Source: Ochrobactrum sp. Marseille-Q0166 (GTDB taxonomy: Bacteria > Pseudomonadota > Alphaproteobacteria > Rhizobiales > Rhizobiaceae). From it: 64,000 nucleotides of DNA. The notes beneath the pieces were generated by a model. It was given only the letters and a program-made list of their open reading frames with translations. It was not told the DNA's origin and ran no database searches. The position numbers and the translations under genes were made by a program. Below, one piece after another: positions 55,575-64,000 of this stretch. Each line of letters begins with the position of its first letter. Within the stretch, counting starts at the first letter, position 1. The DNA lies in contig NZ_JACJUO010000001.1 in assembly GCF_014397025.1 (NCBI RefSeq), positions 372,001 to 436,000 of the forward strand, in the 5' to 3' direction.

Positions 55575-56042
55575 ATGAATGCTGCATGGAAAAAATGGCT
55601 TATCAGCTTGGTTTTCGGAGTGGTGATAGCGCGTTTCGGATATGGCTTTTTCTCGCCCGCAGTGTTGGCCCAGTTTGGGGGAGCAACTCCAGTTTCAGGG
55701 AATGTTGAAACGATTATTATTGTAAGCTTTTTGTCACAGTTACTTATAATTGCTTTAGTGACTGCCTTTCTGTCACGCTTCGAAGATAATAGAAAGCGAA
55801 TTGGTTGGGGGTGTTTTATACTAGGACTTGTTGTTCTGGCTGGGCTTCTCGCGACGATTTTCGTATCAGATATAAGTATTTTTGGGATTATGCAGTCCGG
55901 TACAGAGACGCGTAATGATGAGATGACTGCATTCATCTTCTGGCTAATGGTGCTGGTCTTGCCCTTTGCCATTGGGGGGCTTGTTCTGACAATTCTGGGC
56001 TGGTTTCTTATTTCAAGAAAAAGCCAGAACAAGATGAGCTGA
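55575..56042 (+). CDS. Four-helix membrane protein, unknown
   Basis: 155 residues with hydrophobic segments near 8-24, 44-64, 75-97 and 117-145. A GAGGA site precedes the ATG. No motif or family recognised. It lies between the SDR and the tRNA-Arg. Confidence 0.7.
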   Translation: MNAAWKKWLISLVFGVVIARFGYGFFSPAVLAQFGGATPVSGNVETIIIVSFLSQLLIIALVTAFLSRFEDNRKRIGWGCFILGLVVLAGLLATIFVSDISIFGIMQSGTETRNDEMTAFIFWLMVLVLPFAIGGLVLTILGWFLISRKSQNKMS

Positions 56043-56081
56043 TGAAGTTTTTTTGCGAATTCGGGATACGCTTTGATTGGA

Positions 56082-56158
56082 TGGTGATCCCGACTGGATT
56101 CGAACCAGTGGCCTCAAGATTAGGAATCTTGCGCTCTATCCTACTGAGCTACGGGACC
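56082..56158 (-). tRNA. tRNA-Arg (anticodon CCT)
   Basis: Full cloverleaf on the minus strand: acceptor GGTCCCG pairs with CGGGATC (one G-U); the anticodon arm is CAAGA-TTCCTAA-TCTTG with CCT at its centre; the T arm has GGTTCGAATCC; discriminator A and encoded CCA end. Reads AGG codons. Not located at an island border. Confidence 0.97.
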
Positions 56159-56228
56159 AGCAATGCTAAATGCCGCTGTGTGGGCCTGACATTTTCCGAC
56201 ACATACTGTTTTTCATAGCTTTCGCCAA

Positions 56229-56245
56229 CCCCGCAAAAAGCGGGG
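56229..56245 (-). terminator. Possible terminator hairpin after the M20 amidohydrolase
   Basis: Stem CCCCGC/GCGGGG (56229-56234 with 56240-56245) with an AAAAA loop, 30 bp past the stop; the T-run on the minus side is weak. Confidence 0.45.
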
Positions 56246-56274
56246 CAGGCGCATTTCTTTTCCACGGAAAGAAA

Positions 56275-57438
56275 TTAAGCAGCCAACGCTGTTTCGATCA
56301 CCGACACGAAATAGCTCACGCCATAGGGTATGGCGTCGTCGTTGAAGTCGTATGCCGGGTGATGCAGACCGGGAGTTTCACCATTGCCAAGGAAAATGTA
56401 AGCGCCGGGACGCGCTTCCAGCATATAGGAGAAATCTTCCGCAGCCATCATTGGGGCCACATCTGTCTTCACCTTGCTTTCGCCTGCCACATTTTTTGCA
56501 ACGCGGGCTGCAAAATCGGTCTGGTCGTCGTGGTTGAAGGTGACAGGGTAGTTGTTCTTGTAGCGAACGGTGATTTCAGCGCCGGTGATGGTCGCGATAC
56601 CTGCTGCTGCCTCGCGAATGCGCTTTTCAGCATAGATGCGCGTATCCTTGCTCAAGGTTCGCACTGTGCCCGAAAGCTTGGCTGTTTCAGGGATGACGTT
56701 ATAGGCCTCGCCTGCGTGAAACTTCGTGACCGAGATCACGAGCGAATCAAGTGGATCGATATTGCGTGCCACAATTCCCTGAATAGCGAGATGCAGCTGT
56801 GAACCGGCAAGGATCGGATCAATCGTGCGGTGCGGCTGGGCTGCATGGCCACCGCGTCCCTTGATCGAAAGGTCGAATTCGTCGGTTGCGGCCATGATCG
56901 GGCCTTTGCACATGGCAAACTGACCGACGGGCAAGCCCGGCAGATTGTGAACACCATAGACTTCCGAAATGCCAAAACGATCCATGACGCCGTCCTGAAC
57001 CATGGCCAGTGCGCCAGCACCACCTTCTTCGGCTGGTTGGAAAAGCAGAACGGCAGATCCGCGGAAATTTCGGGTTTCAGCGAGATATTGTGCGGCACCC
57101 AGCAGCATTGCCGTGTGGCCGTCATGGCCACAGGAATGTGCTTTACCCGTATTTTTCGATGTCCATTCGACTCCGCTGGTCTCGGTGATCGGCAGGGCAT
57201 CCATATCGGCGCGCAGGCCAATGGCCGCACCATCACCATGTCGTCCCTTGATGACCGCGACGACGCCACTGCGGCCAATGCCGGTTTCAACAAGATCGCA
57301 GCCGAAAGATTTCAGTTTTTCTTCGACAAACCGTGCCGTTTCGTGAACGTCATAGAGCAGTTCAGGGTTCTGATGTAGATGGCGGCGCCATGCGGCGATC
57401 TCCGCCTGGGTTTCGACGACACGATTAAGCAGTGGCAT
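56275..57438 (-). CDS. M20D family amidohydrolase (hippurate hydrolase-like)
   Basis: 387 residues. Metal-dependent peptidase/amidohydrolase that cleaves N-acyl or N-carbamoyl amino acids. WRRHLHQNPELLYDVHETARFV near 17-40, GLRADMDALPI near 73, HSCGHDGHTAMLLGAA near 100-115 (the metal-binding Cys/His), EEGGAGALAMVQDG near 140, and a dimerisation domain near 185-300. Exact substrate not readable. Divergent from the D,D-carboxypeptidase. Confidence 0.92.
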   Translation of the reverse strand: MPLLNRVVETQAEIAAWRRHLHQNPELLYDVHETARFVEEKLKSFGCDLVETGIGRSGVVAVIKGRHGDGAAIGLRADMDALPITETSGVEWTSKNTGKAHSCGHDGHTAMLLGAAQYLAETRNFRGSAVLLFQPAEEGGAGALAMVQDGVMDRFGISEVYGVHNLPGLPVGQFAMCKGPIMAATDEFDLSIKGRGGHAAQPHRTIDPILAGSQLHLAIQGIVARNIDPLDSLVISVTKFHAGEAYNVIPETAKLSGTVRTLSKDTRIYAEKRIREAAAGIATITGAEITVRYKNNYPVTFNHDDQTDFAARVAKNVAGESKVKTDVAPMMAAEDFSYMLEARPGAYIFLGNGETPGLHHPAYDFNDDAIPYGVSYFVSVIETALAA

Positions 57439-57544
57439 TTCGGAAATATCCTGAGATTTTCAATAAGCAGAAGCATGGAGGATATGACGTTTCAGTGAAA
57501 GCGGGCAATCCCTAAAGCGCTCTGCGCTTTAGTCTTTATACCTC

Positions 57545-57591
57545 ACGCATGCGTTATCGGAAAACCGGTTCCCACTTTTCCGCGCATGCGC
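57545..57591. repeat. Dispersed ~46-bp palindromic repeat
   Basis: ACGCATGCGTTATCGGAAAA...CCACTTTTCCGCGCATGCGCT: inverted ends around AACCGGTT. Another member of the repeat class seen at 1220-1315. It lies in the divergent promoter region between the amidohydrolase and D,D-carboxypeptidase genes. Confidence 0.7.
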
Positions 57592-57698
57592 TATTTGCCT
57601 TTTGGTTGCCACATGGCATAGATAAGACCAGTGTAAATCTTCCTTTTTGACTGTTGTATTCGCAAGCCGTTTACGGCTCTTGCTGATTGGAACTACAA

Positions 57699-58805
57699 AT
57701 GATTTCGAAGTCATTGAAAATTCTGTGTGCCGCAGCGGCTCTTTCAGCCCTGACATTATCTGCTGCTCTCGCTAATCCGTCGATTGCTGTTGATGTGGCT
57801 ACCGGCAAGGTATATTCCGCACAGGACCCTTTCCAGCGCTGGTACCCAGCTTCATTGACCAAGATGATGACGGCCTATGTTACATTCCGGGCCCTTCAGT
57901 CGGGCCAGTTGACGCTCGAATCTCCTGTTAAAATGACAGTTAATGCTTCGAAAGAGCCGCCGAGCAAGATGGGTTATCGCCCCGGCTCGGTGCTTACGCT
58001 TGATAACGCGCTCAAGATCATGCTGGTAAAGTCAGCCAATGACGTGGCTGTGGCTGTGGCTGAATCTGTTGGCGGTAGTGAAGCCGCTTTTGTGAAGCGC
58101 ATGAATGCGGAAGCTCAGCGCCTCGGAATGACCGGATCTCGTTTTGCCAATCCGAATGGTTTGCATGATGTGAATAATTATTCTACTGCGCATGATCTGG
58201 CTGTGCTGGGTGTGCAGTTGCGCCGCGAGTTTCCGCAATATGCGCATTATTTCAATACAGAAGCCATTGATGCGGGTGACGGAAAGAAGCCGCAAGCCAA
58301 TTACAACATTCTGCTCGGACGCTTTGATGGTGCCGATGGTATGAAGACCGGCTTTGTCTGTGCATCAGGCTTTAATTTAGCCAGTTCTGCAACCCGTCAG
58401 GGGCGTACGATACTGGCCGTGGTTCTTGGTGCTGATCGTCAGGAAACGCGTGCGGTTCAGGCTGCACAGTTGATGACCGATGCTTTCCGCTCCAATGGTG
58501 CCGGTGTGCCGACCCTTGGCAACATGGTTCCGCCAGCCAGCAGTGCCGTTAATCAGGCCGTCGATATGCGCAAGGCCATTTGCAGCCAGCAGGCGATGGC
58601 TGATCGCTGGGACGGACGCGATGTCGAAGGACGCTTGCAGCTTAATTCGCCCTATATTCATGCAATGACGCGTGAGCCGGTGCCGGTTCAGGTTGGGCTC
58701 GTATCCGCGCCACCCGCCAAAATTACGCGTGTTGGCCAGCTTGATATTTCGCAGGTCCCAGTGCCTATGCCTCGTCCGCAGCGCGCTGCCGCTTCAATAA
58801 ATTAA
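57699..58805 (+). CDS. D-alanyl-D-alanine carboxypeptidase (S11 family)
   Basis: 368 residues. Signal peptide MISKSLKILCAAAALSALTL ending near residue 26. Penicillin-binding motifs: SLTK at 52-55, SAN at 112-114 and KTG at 216-218. Trims the terminal D-Ala of peptidoglycan stem peptides in the periplasm. The C-terminal ~100 residues are variable and Pro-rich (VPVPMPRP). A further ATG-like start 4 codons upstream (TTG) is not preferred. The CobW-type gene follows after 9 bp. Confidence 0.93.
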   Translation: MISKSLKILCAAAALSALTLSAALANPSIAVDVATGKVYSAQDPFQRWYPASLTKMMTAYVTFRALQSGQLTLESPVKMTVNASKEPPSKMGYRPGSVLTLDNALKIMLVKSANDVAVAVAESVGGSEAAFVKRMNAEAQRLGMTGSRFANPNGLHDVNNYSTAHDLAVLGVQLRREFPQYAHYFNTEAIDAGDGKKPQANYNILLGRFDGADGMKTGFVCASGFNLASSATRQGRTILAVVLGADRQETRAVQAAQLMTDAFRSNGAGVPTLGNMVPPASSAVNQAVDMRKAICSQQAMADRWDGRDVEGRLQLNSPYIHAMTREPVPVQVGLVSAPPAKITRVGQLDISQVPVPMPRPQRAAASIN

Positions 58806-58814
58806 GATCGTATC

Positions 58815-60005
58815 ATGCCACATCCAATTCCTGTTTCTGTGCTCACCGGCTTTCTTGGTTCGGGCAAGACAACGCTGCTCAATCGGTTGCTGAAAGATCC
58901 GGCGCTCACCGATACCGCCGTTATCATCAATGAATTTGGTGAAGTGAGCATTGATCATCTGCTGGTTGAAAAGGCCAGCGAAGGCGTTATCGAACTTGCC
59001 GATGGTTGCCTGTGTTGCACCGTTCGCGGCGAACTGGTGGATACGCTGGCCGATCTGATCGACCGTCTCCAGACGGGGCGTATCAACGCACTGAAACGGA
59101 TTATCATTGAGACTACGGGTCTTGCCGATCCGGCACCTGTGCTGCAGTCGATCATGGGACATCCGGTGCTGATGCAGGCACTCCGCCTTGACGGTGTGCT
59201 TACGACGGTTGATGCCGTCAATGGAATGGCCACACTCGACAATCATGAGGAAGCCGTTCGTCAGGCAGCGATGGCTGATCGCATCATCATCACCAAGGCT
59301 GATCTGCCGGATGCGCAAGCCGGACTTGCAGAACTCAAGACACGGCTTCGACAGCTTAATCCGGGCGCTGATATTCTTGAAGCATCCGATGGACGCACCG
59401 GCTATGCGGCCCTGTTTGAATGCGGGCTTTATAACCCGGAAACAAAGACAGCCGATGTTCAGCGCTGGCTCCGCGCTGGGGCTTTTGAAGATGATCATCA
59501 CCAGCATCATCATGAGCACCACGATCATTCTCACCATGAACACGATATGCATTCCGGGAATGATCATGTCTGTGGACCGGATTGTGATCACGATCATGAA
59601 CGCGACCACCACCACCATCATCATCATGATGACGCCATTCGTTCCTTCTCGTTACGCCATAAGGAACCGATCCCGTTCTCCACTTTCGAGATGTTTCTCG
59701 ACCTGTTGCGCTCGACCCATGGCGAAAAGCTTCTGCGCGTAAAGGGCATTGTTCAGATCGCCGAAGACCCAGATCGTCCGCTGGTCATTCATGGTGTGCA
59801 GAAAATCTTCCATCCGCCAGCGCGCCTGCCGAAATGGCCGAAGAATGAGCACGAAACCCTGTTGGTGATGATTGTGAAGGATTTGCCGGAAACCTACGTG
59901 CGCGAGCTTTTCGATGCGTTTCTCGGCAAAGCAGGCATTGATCGTCCTGACCGCACTGCGATGATGGATAATCCGCTGGCTATTCCGGGCTATTCAGCGC
60001 GTTAG
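58815..60005 (+). CDS. CobW/COG0523 GTPase with histidine-rich insertion
   Basis: 396 residues. P-loop [15 protein letters not shown] near 12-26, the CLCC metal motif in [10 protein letters not shown] near 71, [11 protein letters not shown] near 98-108, NKxD-like ITKADLPD near 160. A long His-rich segment (about residues 225-275, clusters such as [17 protein letters not shown]) precedes the CobW C-terminal domain. This pattern is typical of zinc-linked metallochaperones (ZigA/ZagA-like), not of cobalamin synthesis. No cob genes are nearby. No Zur box was identified. Confidence 0.9.
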   Translation: MPHPIPVSVLTGFLGSGKTTLLNRLLKDPALTDTAVIINEFGEVSIDHLLVEKASEGVIELADGCLCCTVRGELVDTLADLIDRLQTGRINALKRIIIETTGLADPAPVLQSIMGHPVLMQALRLDGVLTTVDAVNGMATLDNHEEAVRQAAMADRIIITKADLPDAQAGLAELKTRLRQLNPGADILEASDGRTGYAALFECGLYNPETKTADVQRWLRAGAFEDDHHQHHHEHHDHSHHEHDMHSGNDHVCGPDCDHDHERDHHHHHHHDDAIRSFSLRHKEPIPFSTFEMFLDLLRSTHGEKLLRVKGIVQIAEDPDRPLVIHGVQKIFHPPARLPKWPKNEHETLLVMIVKDLPETYVRELFDAFLGKAGIDRPDRTAMMDNPLAIPGYSAR

Positions 60006-60067
60006 AGCGCGTGCGCCTTCTTGGGCGACAAAGGTCGCTATAAAACTCTAGAATTATGCCCTAAACC

Positions 60068-60298
60068 TTATTTCTTCTGGATGAGAAAACGGTGAAGGCT
60101 TTCGTCACGCTCCTGCTTGAGCAGGGCGTGGCCTTCCTGCGTACAAAAATGCGGTAGGTCGATGCCGGATAAAGGGTCGGTCGCTTCGACCCAGAGGAGC
60201 GCGCCGCTCGGCAAATCCTGGAGGCGATTGCGTGTCTTTAAAACGGGAAGAGGGCACTTAAGCCCTCTCAGATCATAGACGGGAACGTCTTTATCCAT
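60068..60298 (-). CDS. TusA-like sulfur carrier protein
   Basis: 76 residues. DLRGLKCPLPVLKTRNRL near 9-26 contains the CPxP motif with the active Cys. SirA/TusA proteins carry persulfide sulfur for tRNA thiolation or cofactor synthesis; this one may serve another sulfur pathway. It is 6 bp downstream of the L,D-transpeptidase gene on the same strand. Confidence 0.9.
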   Translation of the reverse strand: MDKDVPVYDLRGLKCPLPVLKTRNRLQDLPSGALLWVEATDPLSGIDLPHFCTQEGHALLKQERDESLHRFLIQKK

Positions 60299-60304
60299 CT
60301 GGTG

Positions 60305-61498
60305 TTAATTACCGCTCAGCTTCCACCAGGCTTTTTTCTTTTCAGGAGCAGGTGCTGTGACAGTATCTGGGACGGTGCTTGCCGTGGTCATCGGAGAAAC
60401 AGCTGCCGGATTTACCTGCGGAACAGGAATAGTGGCAGTCTGAGCCGAATTAGCAACTGCTGGCGTTGCTGCGATAGCTGTCGCTGGCTGTGCCGAGATC
60501 GGCGTTGCCGCAGGTTGGATATCCGGTGCATTTGGCGTTTCAGCGGATGCTGGCGAAAGCGACGGCGGTTCGCGCGTTACCTTTTCTCCGCGTGCACGTG
60601 CTGCACTCCATGCGGAAACCAGCTTGGCTTCTGCAATGCCTTGAATGGAAGGAGCAGGCTTCTTTTGTGCTGCGCTGAATGCGGACTGGAACGTTTTTTC
60701 ATAAGAAGACGTATAGGCCATGGATTCCGCGCCGACCGAAGGCGGGCAGGCATCGGTCGCTGAAAGCGGCTGACCATCCGGCGTCGGCACGTTGAAGACA
60801 TAACGCTTTTCGCAGACATCAACCTTTGGCGGAACCTTGGTTGTTTCAAAGGCATCGTAGCCTTGCTTTAGCATCTTCCAGAATGCGTAGTTCTGATCGT
60901 TTTTGTAACGCGCCATATTGGCTGCGGTCATACGAAATGGGAAAGCCTGGATCTGAAAATCGCGCTGGCCGCCCTTGAAGGCATCGCGGCCAAAGGCGTA
61001 AATCTCGCTGACACTTTCATCGGTCATCGAATAGCAGCCTGATGACGAGCAGGCGCCATGCACCATGAGATTTTGGCCGGTGCGGTTGTGGGCTCGGTCA
61101 TAGGCATTCGGGAAGCCAATGTTGAAGGCAAGGTGATATTGCGAATTCGGATTCATCTGCCCCGGACGGACGGTGTAGAAACCTTCTGGCGCCTGACGAT
61201 CACCTTCGATGAATTTCGGGCCGAGCTTACCGGACCATTTGCAGATTTCATAAGAGGCAATCTGGTCGTATTTGCCATTATTCTTCTGCTTCCAGACTTC
61301 AAGCACGCCTTCTTCCTTGAAAATACGCACCATGACCGGCGAAGTGCGGCTCATGCCCTTCGCTTTCATCTTGGCGACGATTTTTTCCGGAAGCGGCTTT
61401 TCAGCCCGCAGGCTGAGATCGGAAACGGACGAACCCTGACAACCCGCAAGCAGAGCGGATGCCATGAGAGTTCCAAAAAGTGCGGTTCTGATCTTCAT
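60305..61498 (-). CDS. Lipoprotein L,D-transpeptidase (YafK/ErfK-type)
   Basis: 397 residues. Lipobox LLAGC with Cys at residue 20. The YkuD-type catalytic motif HGACSSSGCYSM puts His at 147 and Cys at 155, preceded by GFYTV and FNIGFPNAYD. The C-terminal third is Ala/Pro-rich and low-complexity (PATAIAATPAV). Outer-membrane-anchored enzymes of this class link or cleave peptidoglycan-protein crosslinks; in Rhizobiales they can attach outer-membrane proteins. In a possible operon with tusA. Confidence 0.9.
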   Translation of the reverse strand: MKIRTALFGTLMASALLAGCQGSSVSDLSLRAEKPLPEKIVAKMKAKGMSRTSPVMVRIFKEEGVLEVWKQKNNGKYDQIASYEICKWSGKLGPKFIEGDRQAPEGFYTVRPGQMNPNSQYHLAFNIGFPNAYDRAHNRTGQNLMVHGACSSSGCYSMTDESVSEIYAFGRDAFKGGQRDFQIQAFPFRMTAANMARYKNDQNYAFWKMLKQGYDAFETTKVPPKVDVCEKRYVFNVPTPDGQPLSATDACPPSVGAESMAYTSSYEKTFQSAFSAAQKKPAPSIQGIAEAKLVSAWSAARARGEKVTREPPSLSPASAETPNAPDIQPAATPISAQPATAIAATPAVANSAQTATIPVPQVNPAAVSPMTTASTVPDTVTAPAPEKKKAWWKLSGN

Positions 61499-61641
61499 AT
61501 CGCATCAAGCCTGTTCGAAATCTGAATTTTCAGTATTCGGATGTTAACAACTAAACCTTTCGGTATCGTTGATAAATCGTTGCTCAAATACCTAAAAAAC
61601 AGCGTGACCGCAATATGGCGGAAATCACGGCATGATGCAAA

Positions 61642-61666
61642 TCCGGTGCACCAAAGGCGCACCGGA
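61642..61666 (-). terminator. Probable terminator after accA
   Basis: Stem TCCGGTGC/GCACCGGA (61642-61649 with 61659-61666), 26 bp past the accA stop on the minus strand, with a short TTTG run. The rest of the 61499-61691 gap shows nothing clear. Confidence 0.5.
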
Positions 61667-61691
61667 GCCAAAAACCAGGTTTTATGGTAAA

Positions 61692-62645
61692 TTAAATGTT
61701 ACGACCGATGTCGAGGAATTTCTGGCGACGTTCCTGCTTGAGCGTTTCGCCATCGACATCCTTCATCGAACGCAGCGAGGCGGTGATGATATCGCCTGTT
61801 GCCGCAATAACCGCATCCTTGCCGCGATGTGCGCCGCCCAGCGGTTCCGGGATGATGCCGTCGATGATCTTGAGATCGAACAAATCCTGTGCGGTGATGC
61901 GCATGTTGGAAGCGGCATCCTTTGCACGAGTGGAATCGTGCCAGAGGATTGAAGCTGCACCTTCTGGTGAAATCACCGAATAGATCGAATGTTCGAGCAT
62001 ATAGACGCGGTTTGCGACAGCAATTGCGATCGCTCCGCCAGAACCACCCTCACCGATGATGATAGAGATCACAGGCACACGCAGATTGAGGCACGCTGCT
62101 GTAGAGCGAGCAATGGCTTCTGCCTGACCGCGTTCTTCAGCGCTCACACCCGGATAGGCGCCCGCAGTATCAACGAAAGTAATCAGTGGCAGCTTAAAAC
62201 GGTCTGCCATTTCCATGATGCGCACAGCCTTGCGGTAGCCTTCCGGACGGGCAGAGCCAAAATTGTGCTTGAGGCGCGTCTTGGTATCTGAGCCCTTTTC
62301 ATGACCGAGGATTGCAACAGCCTGACCATTGAAACGGGCGAAGCCACCCTGAATGGCTTCATCATTGGCAAACTGACGATCACCGGCCAATGGTGTGAAT
62401 TCCGTAAACAGCTTGTCGATATATTCCAGGCAGTGCGGGCGATCCGGATGGCGGGCGATCTGCGCCTTCTGCCATGGGGTGAGCTTGCGGTAGATATCCT
62501 TGAGCGCATCGCCCGAGCGTTTCTCAAGACGGCTGATCTCGTCGCTCATCTCGACGCTGCCCTGTTCCTGAGCAAGTTTTTTCAGCTCAAGAATCTGGCC
62601 TTCGAGGTCGGCGACGGGTTTTTCAAAGTCGAGATAGTTATACAT
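61692..62645 (-). CDS. accA: Acetyl-CoA carboxylase carboxyltransferase subunit alpha
   Basis: 317 residues. MYNYLDFEKPVADLEGQI start, GHEKGSDTKTRLKHNFGSARPEGYRKAVRIM near 133-163, and VISIIIGEGGSGGAIAIAVANRVYMLEHSIYSVISPEGAASILW near 205-248 with the oxyanion GEGGSGGA. Transfers CO2 from biotin to acetyl-CoA, the first step of fatty-acid synthesis. Separate from accB/C/D, as usual. Confidence 0.97.
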   Translation of the reverse strand: MYNYLDFEKPVADLEGQILELKKLAQEQGSVEMSDEISRLEKRSGDALKDIYRKLTPWQKAQIARHPDRPHCLEYIDKLFTEFTPLAGDRQFANDEAIQGGFARFNGQAVAILGHEKGSDTKTRLKHNFGSARPEGYRKAVRIMEMADRFKLPLITFVDTAGAYPGVSAEERGQAEAIARSTAACLNLRVPVISIIIGEGGSGGAIAIAVANRVYMLEHSIYSVISPEGAASILWHDSTRAKDAASNMRITAQDLFDLKIIDGIIPEPLGGAHRGKDAVIAATGDIITASLRSMKDVDGETLKQERRQKFLDIGRNI

Positions 62646-62780
62646 CGGGCCTGACTATTGTGCGTTTCCAGAGATATCGGGCATAAAACACGCTAGATAA
62701 CGGCTGTTTTACGACGCCTTACATATTTACTTCGTTCGCATCTTGCAAATTTTTCTGAAATTCTCTTAACCGCAGAGCGC

Positions 62781-63704
62781 TTAATCGGCAAGCGGATGAT
62801 GCTCACTTACCAGCTTATGCAGCCTTTCTTCGAGAACGTGGGTGTAAATCTGGGTGGTAGAAATGTCCGAATGACCGAGCAATTGCTGCACAGTTCTTAA
62901 GTCAGCACCGTTTTGCAAAAGATGGCTGGCGAAAGCGTGGCGCAGGACATGCGGAGAGATCGAGGTGCTGGAAAGCCCAGCTCTTGCCGCAAGTGTCTTA
63001 AGCTCACGGCCAAAAACTTGACGTGCAAGATGACCACTTTCGGAGAAGGCCGGGAACAGCCACGGATTTTCATCATAACCTGGAAGAGCATCGCGTAAAG
63101 CCAGAAACACCTGCAATGCCTCGCGTGCTTTTTGCGACAAAGGCACCATACGGTCCTTTGAACCTTTGCCGCGCACAATCAGGAAACGGTGATCGGTGCG
63201 GGCGACGCTAACAGGAAGGCCGACAAGTTCGGACACACGCAAGCCTGTGGCGTAGAGCGTTTCAAGCAGTGCGTGAAGGCGCAGAGCCTTGAGGCGGTCC
63301 GAAGGTTCGGATGCTTCTTTCGCCTCAAGTTCGGCACGATCAAGCAGACGACCGACATTTTCAACGCTTAATATTTTGGGCAGCGGCTTCTGCTTTTTGG
63401 GTGCATCAATGATACTGGTGGGGTCGTCCTCCCGAAAGCCTTCCGCATAAAGAAAACGATAAAACTGTCTAAGAGCAGATAAACGGCGGGCTTGCGATGT
63501 TGCTGCGAAACCTTCATCGGCCATGACGTTGAGAACACGTCGTATGTCATCTGTTTTTGCCTCGGCGAGATTAATACCGCGTGCCGAAAGTATATCCGCT
63601 GCTGCCTCCAGATCCCTTTGATAGGATTCAAGCGTATTGAGTGCCGAACCACGTTCGGCACTCATCATTTCGAGAAAGTTTTCGATCGCCAGAGATGCCC
63701 GCAT
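62781..63704 (-). CDS. xerD: Tyrosine recombinase XerD
   Basis: 307 residues. SAM-like core-binding domain (about 1-90) and catalytic domain with R156, K180, H252, R255, H278 and Y287 in [46 protein letters not shown]. Resolves chromosome dimers at dif with XerC. The small membrane gene 63707 immediately precedes it (2-bp gap). It is chromosomal housekeeping, not the island's integrase. Confidence 0.94.
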   Translation of the reverse strand: MRASLAIENFLEMMSAERGSALNTLESYQRDLEAAADILSARGINLAEAKTDDIRRVLNVMADEGFAATSQARRLSALRQFYRFLYAEGFREDDPTSIIDAPKKQKPLPKILSVENVGRLLDRAELEAKEASEPSDRLKALRLHALLETLYATGLRVSELVGLPVSVARTDHRFLIVRGKGSKDRMVPLSQKAREALQVFLALRDALPGYDENPWLFPAFSESGHLARQVFGRELKTLAARAGLSSTSISPHVLRHAFASHLLQNGADLRTVQQLLGHSDISTTQIYTHVLEERLHKLVSEHHPLAD

Positions 63705-63706
63705 GT

Positions 63707-63913
63707 TTATTCCTCAGTATCCGTGTTGTTTTCTGCTACTGGTTCGGGTTGCCGGGGCGGAGCAACAACGGTCTGTTTCAGTTTTGAAGACGGAATCTCG
63801 ATCGTGATTTCTCGGGTTGTCGGCTTCACAAAATTGGCAGCCAGAAACATAGCGCCATAGACTATGGCGGCAATAACAGCGAGCAAGGCGATGATGCGCG
63901 TCAGCGTGGGCAT
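63707..63913 (-). CDS. Small single-pass membrane protein upstream of xerD
   Basis: 68 residues. One N-terminal helix ([22 protein letters not shown], ~7-28), then a periplasmic, Pro/Glu-rich tail ([17 protein letters not shown]). No family recognised; found beside xerD in relatives as recalled. Two bases separate it from xerD, so they are probably co-transcribed. The last 87 bases of the window carry no clear gene. Confidence 0.6.
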   Translation of the reverse strand: MPTLTRIIALLAVIAAIVYGAMFLAANFVKPTTREITIEIPSSKLKQTVVAPPRQPEPVAENNTDTEE

Positions 63914-64000
63914 GATGCGTTTATGCTGTGCTATTGAGACGAAAGCAAGGACGGGTCATTCTGGCGCATAAAAACCCATGTCCGGTTCAATTTAGCCAAT

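Noticed and set aside
56082..56158. tRNA-Arg as integration site of the island
   Set aside because: It is about 5 kb from the right border and has no repeat of its 3' end in the island.
59480..59640. CAT/CAC-rich region resembling a microsatellite or CRISPR-like array
   Set aside because: It encodes the His-rich loop of the CobW GTPase; repeats are irregular and there are no spacers.

Overview
The window looks like chromosome I of a Brucellaceae alphaproteobacterium (Brucella/Ochrobactrum lineage), around its replication origin. The reasons are gene order and gene types: hisH-hisB-hslV-hslU, the ppsR/hemE origin pair, mnmE-mnmG-rsmG-parA-parB with perfect parS sites, clustered GANTC (CcrM-type) sites, dispersed short repeats of the type found across Rhizobiales, and secB/fxsA/Tim44/MltA/Smr neighbours. 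Genus-level assignment is inference from content; no search was run.

Layout. 1-3.9 kb: histidine biosynthesis (minus) back to back with the hslV-DUF2585-hslU protease operon. 4-9.2 kb: DUF1402 secreted protein, a minus-strand XRE/Smr/MltA/Tim44 run, then fxsA and secB. 9.3-13 kb: dnaQ and a tightly overlapping ppsR-maf-aroE-coaE operon. 13.02-13.43 kb: probable oriC, with DnaA-box-like sites, an AT-rich stretch and five GANTC sites in 39 bp. 13.4-24.7 kb: hemE-hemJ, rho, a DUF255 thioredoxin-like protein, mnmE, mnmG, rsmG, parA and parB with three parS sites. 24.7-30.3 kb: small membrane proteins, a HAF-repeat autotransporter behind a very AT-rich leader, an LLM flavin oxidoreductase and a TrpX-like ABC solute-binding protein.

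The main discovery is a foreign island at about 30.3-51.4 kb. It lies between that solute-binding protein (29346-30299) and what appear to be its own permease and ATPase (51385-53060), so an ABC operon has been split. The island has two modules. The first (31.3-39.0 kb) is an AfuABC/Fbp-type ABC importer, an inositol-monophosphatase-family phosphatase, an RpiR/SIS regulator, a nucleoside hydrolase and an AraC-type regulator; together they suggest uptake and breakdown of a phosphorylated sugar or nucleoside. The second (39.1-50.1 kb) is a 1967-residue trimeric autotransporter adhesin with five satellite genes (one IalB-like, four unrecognised, one of those frameshifted), bracketed by two related serine recombinases that point outward. 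Two dyad elements in inverted orientation lie between the left recombinase and the adhesin operon and could be recombination sites. An IS6-family element with an amber-interrupted transposase, and gene debris, mark the right and left ends.

51.4-64 kb returns to core genes: the ABC permease/ATPase, holA, a GFA-domain protein, an SDR, tRNA-Arg(CCT), an M20 amidohydrolase, a D,D-carboxypeptidase, a CobW-type GTPase with a His-rich loop, TusA-like, a lipoprotein L,D-transpeptidase, accA and xerD.
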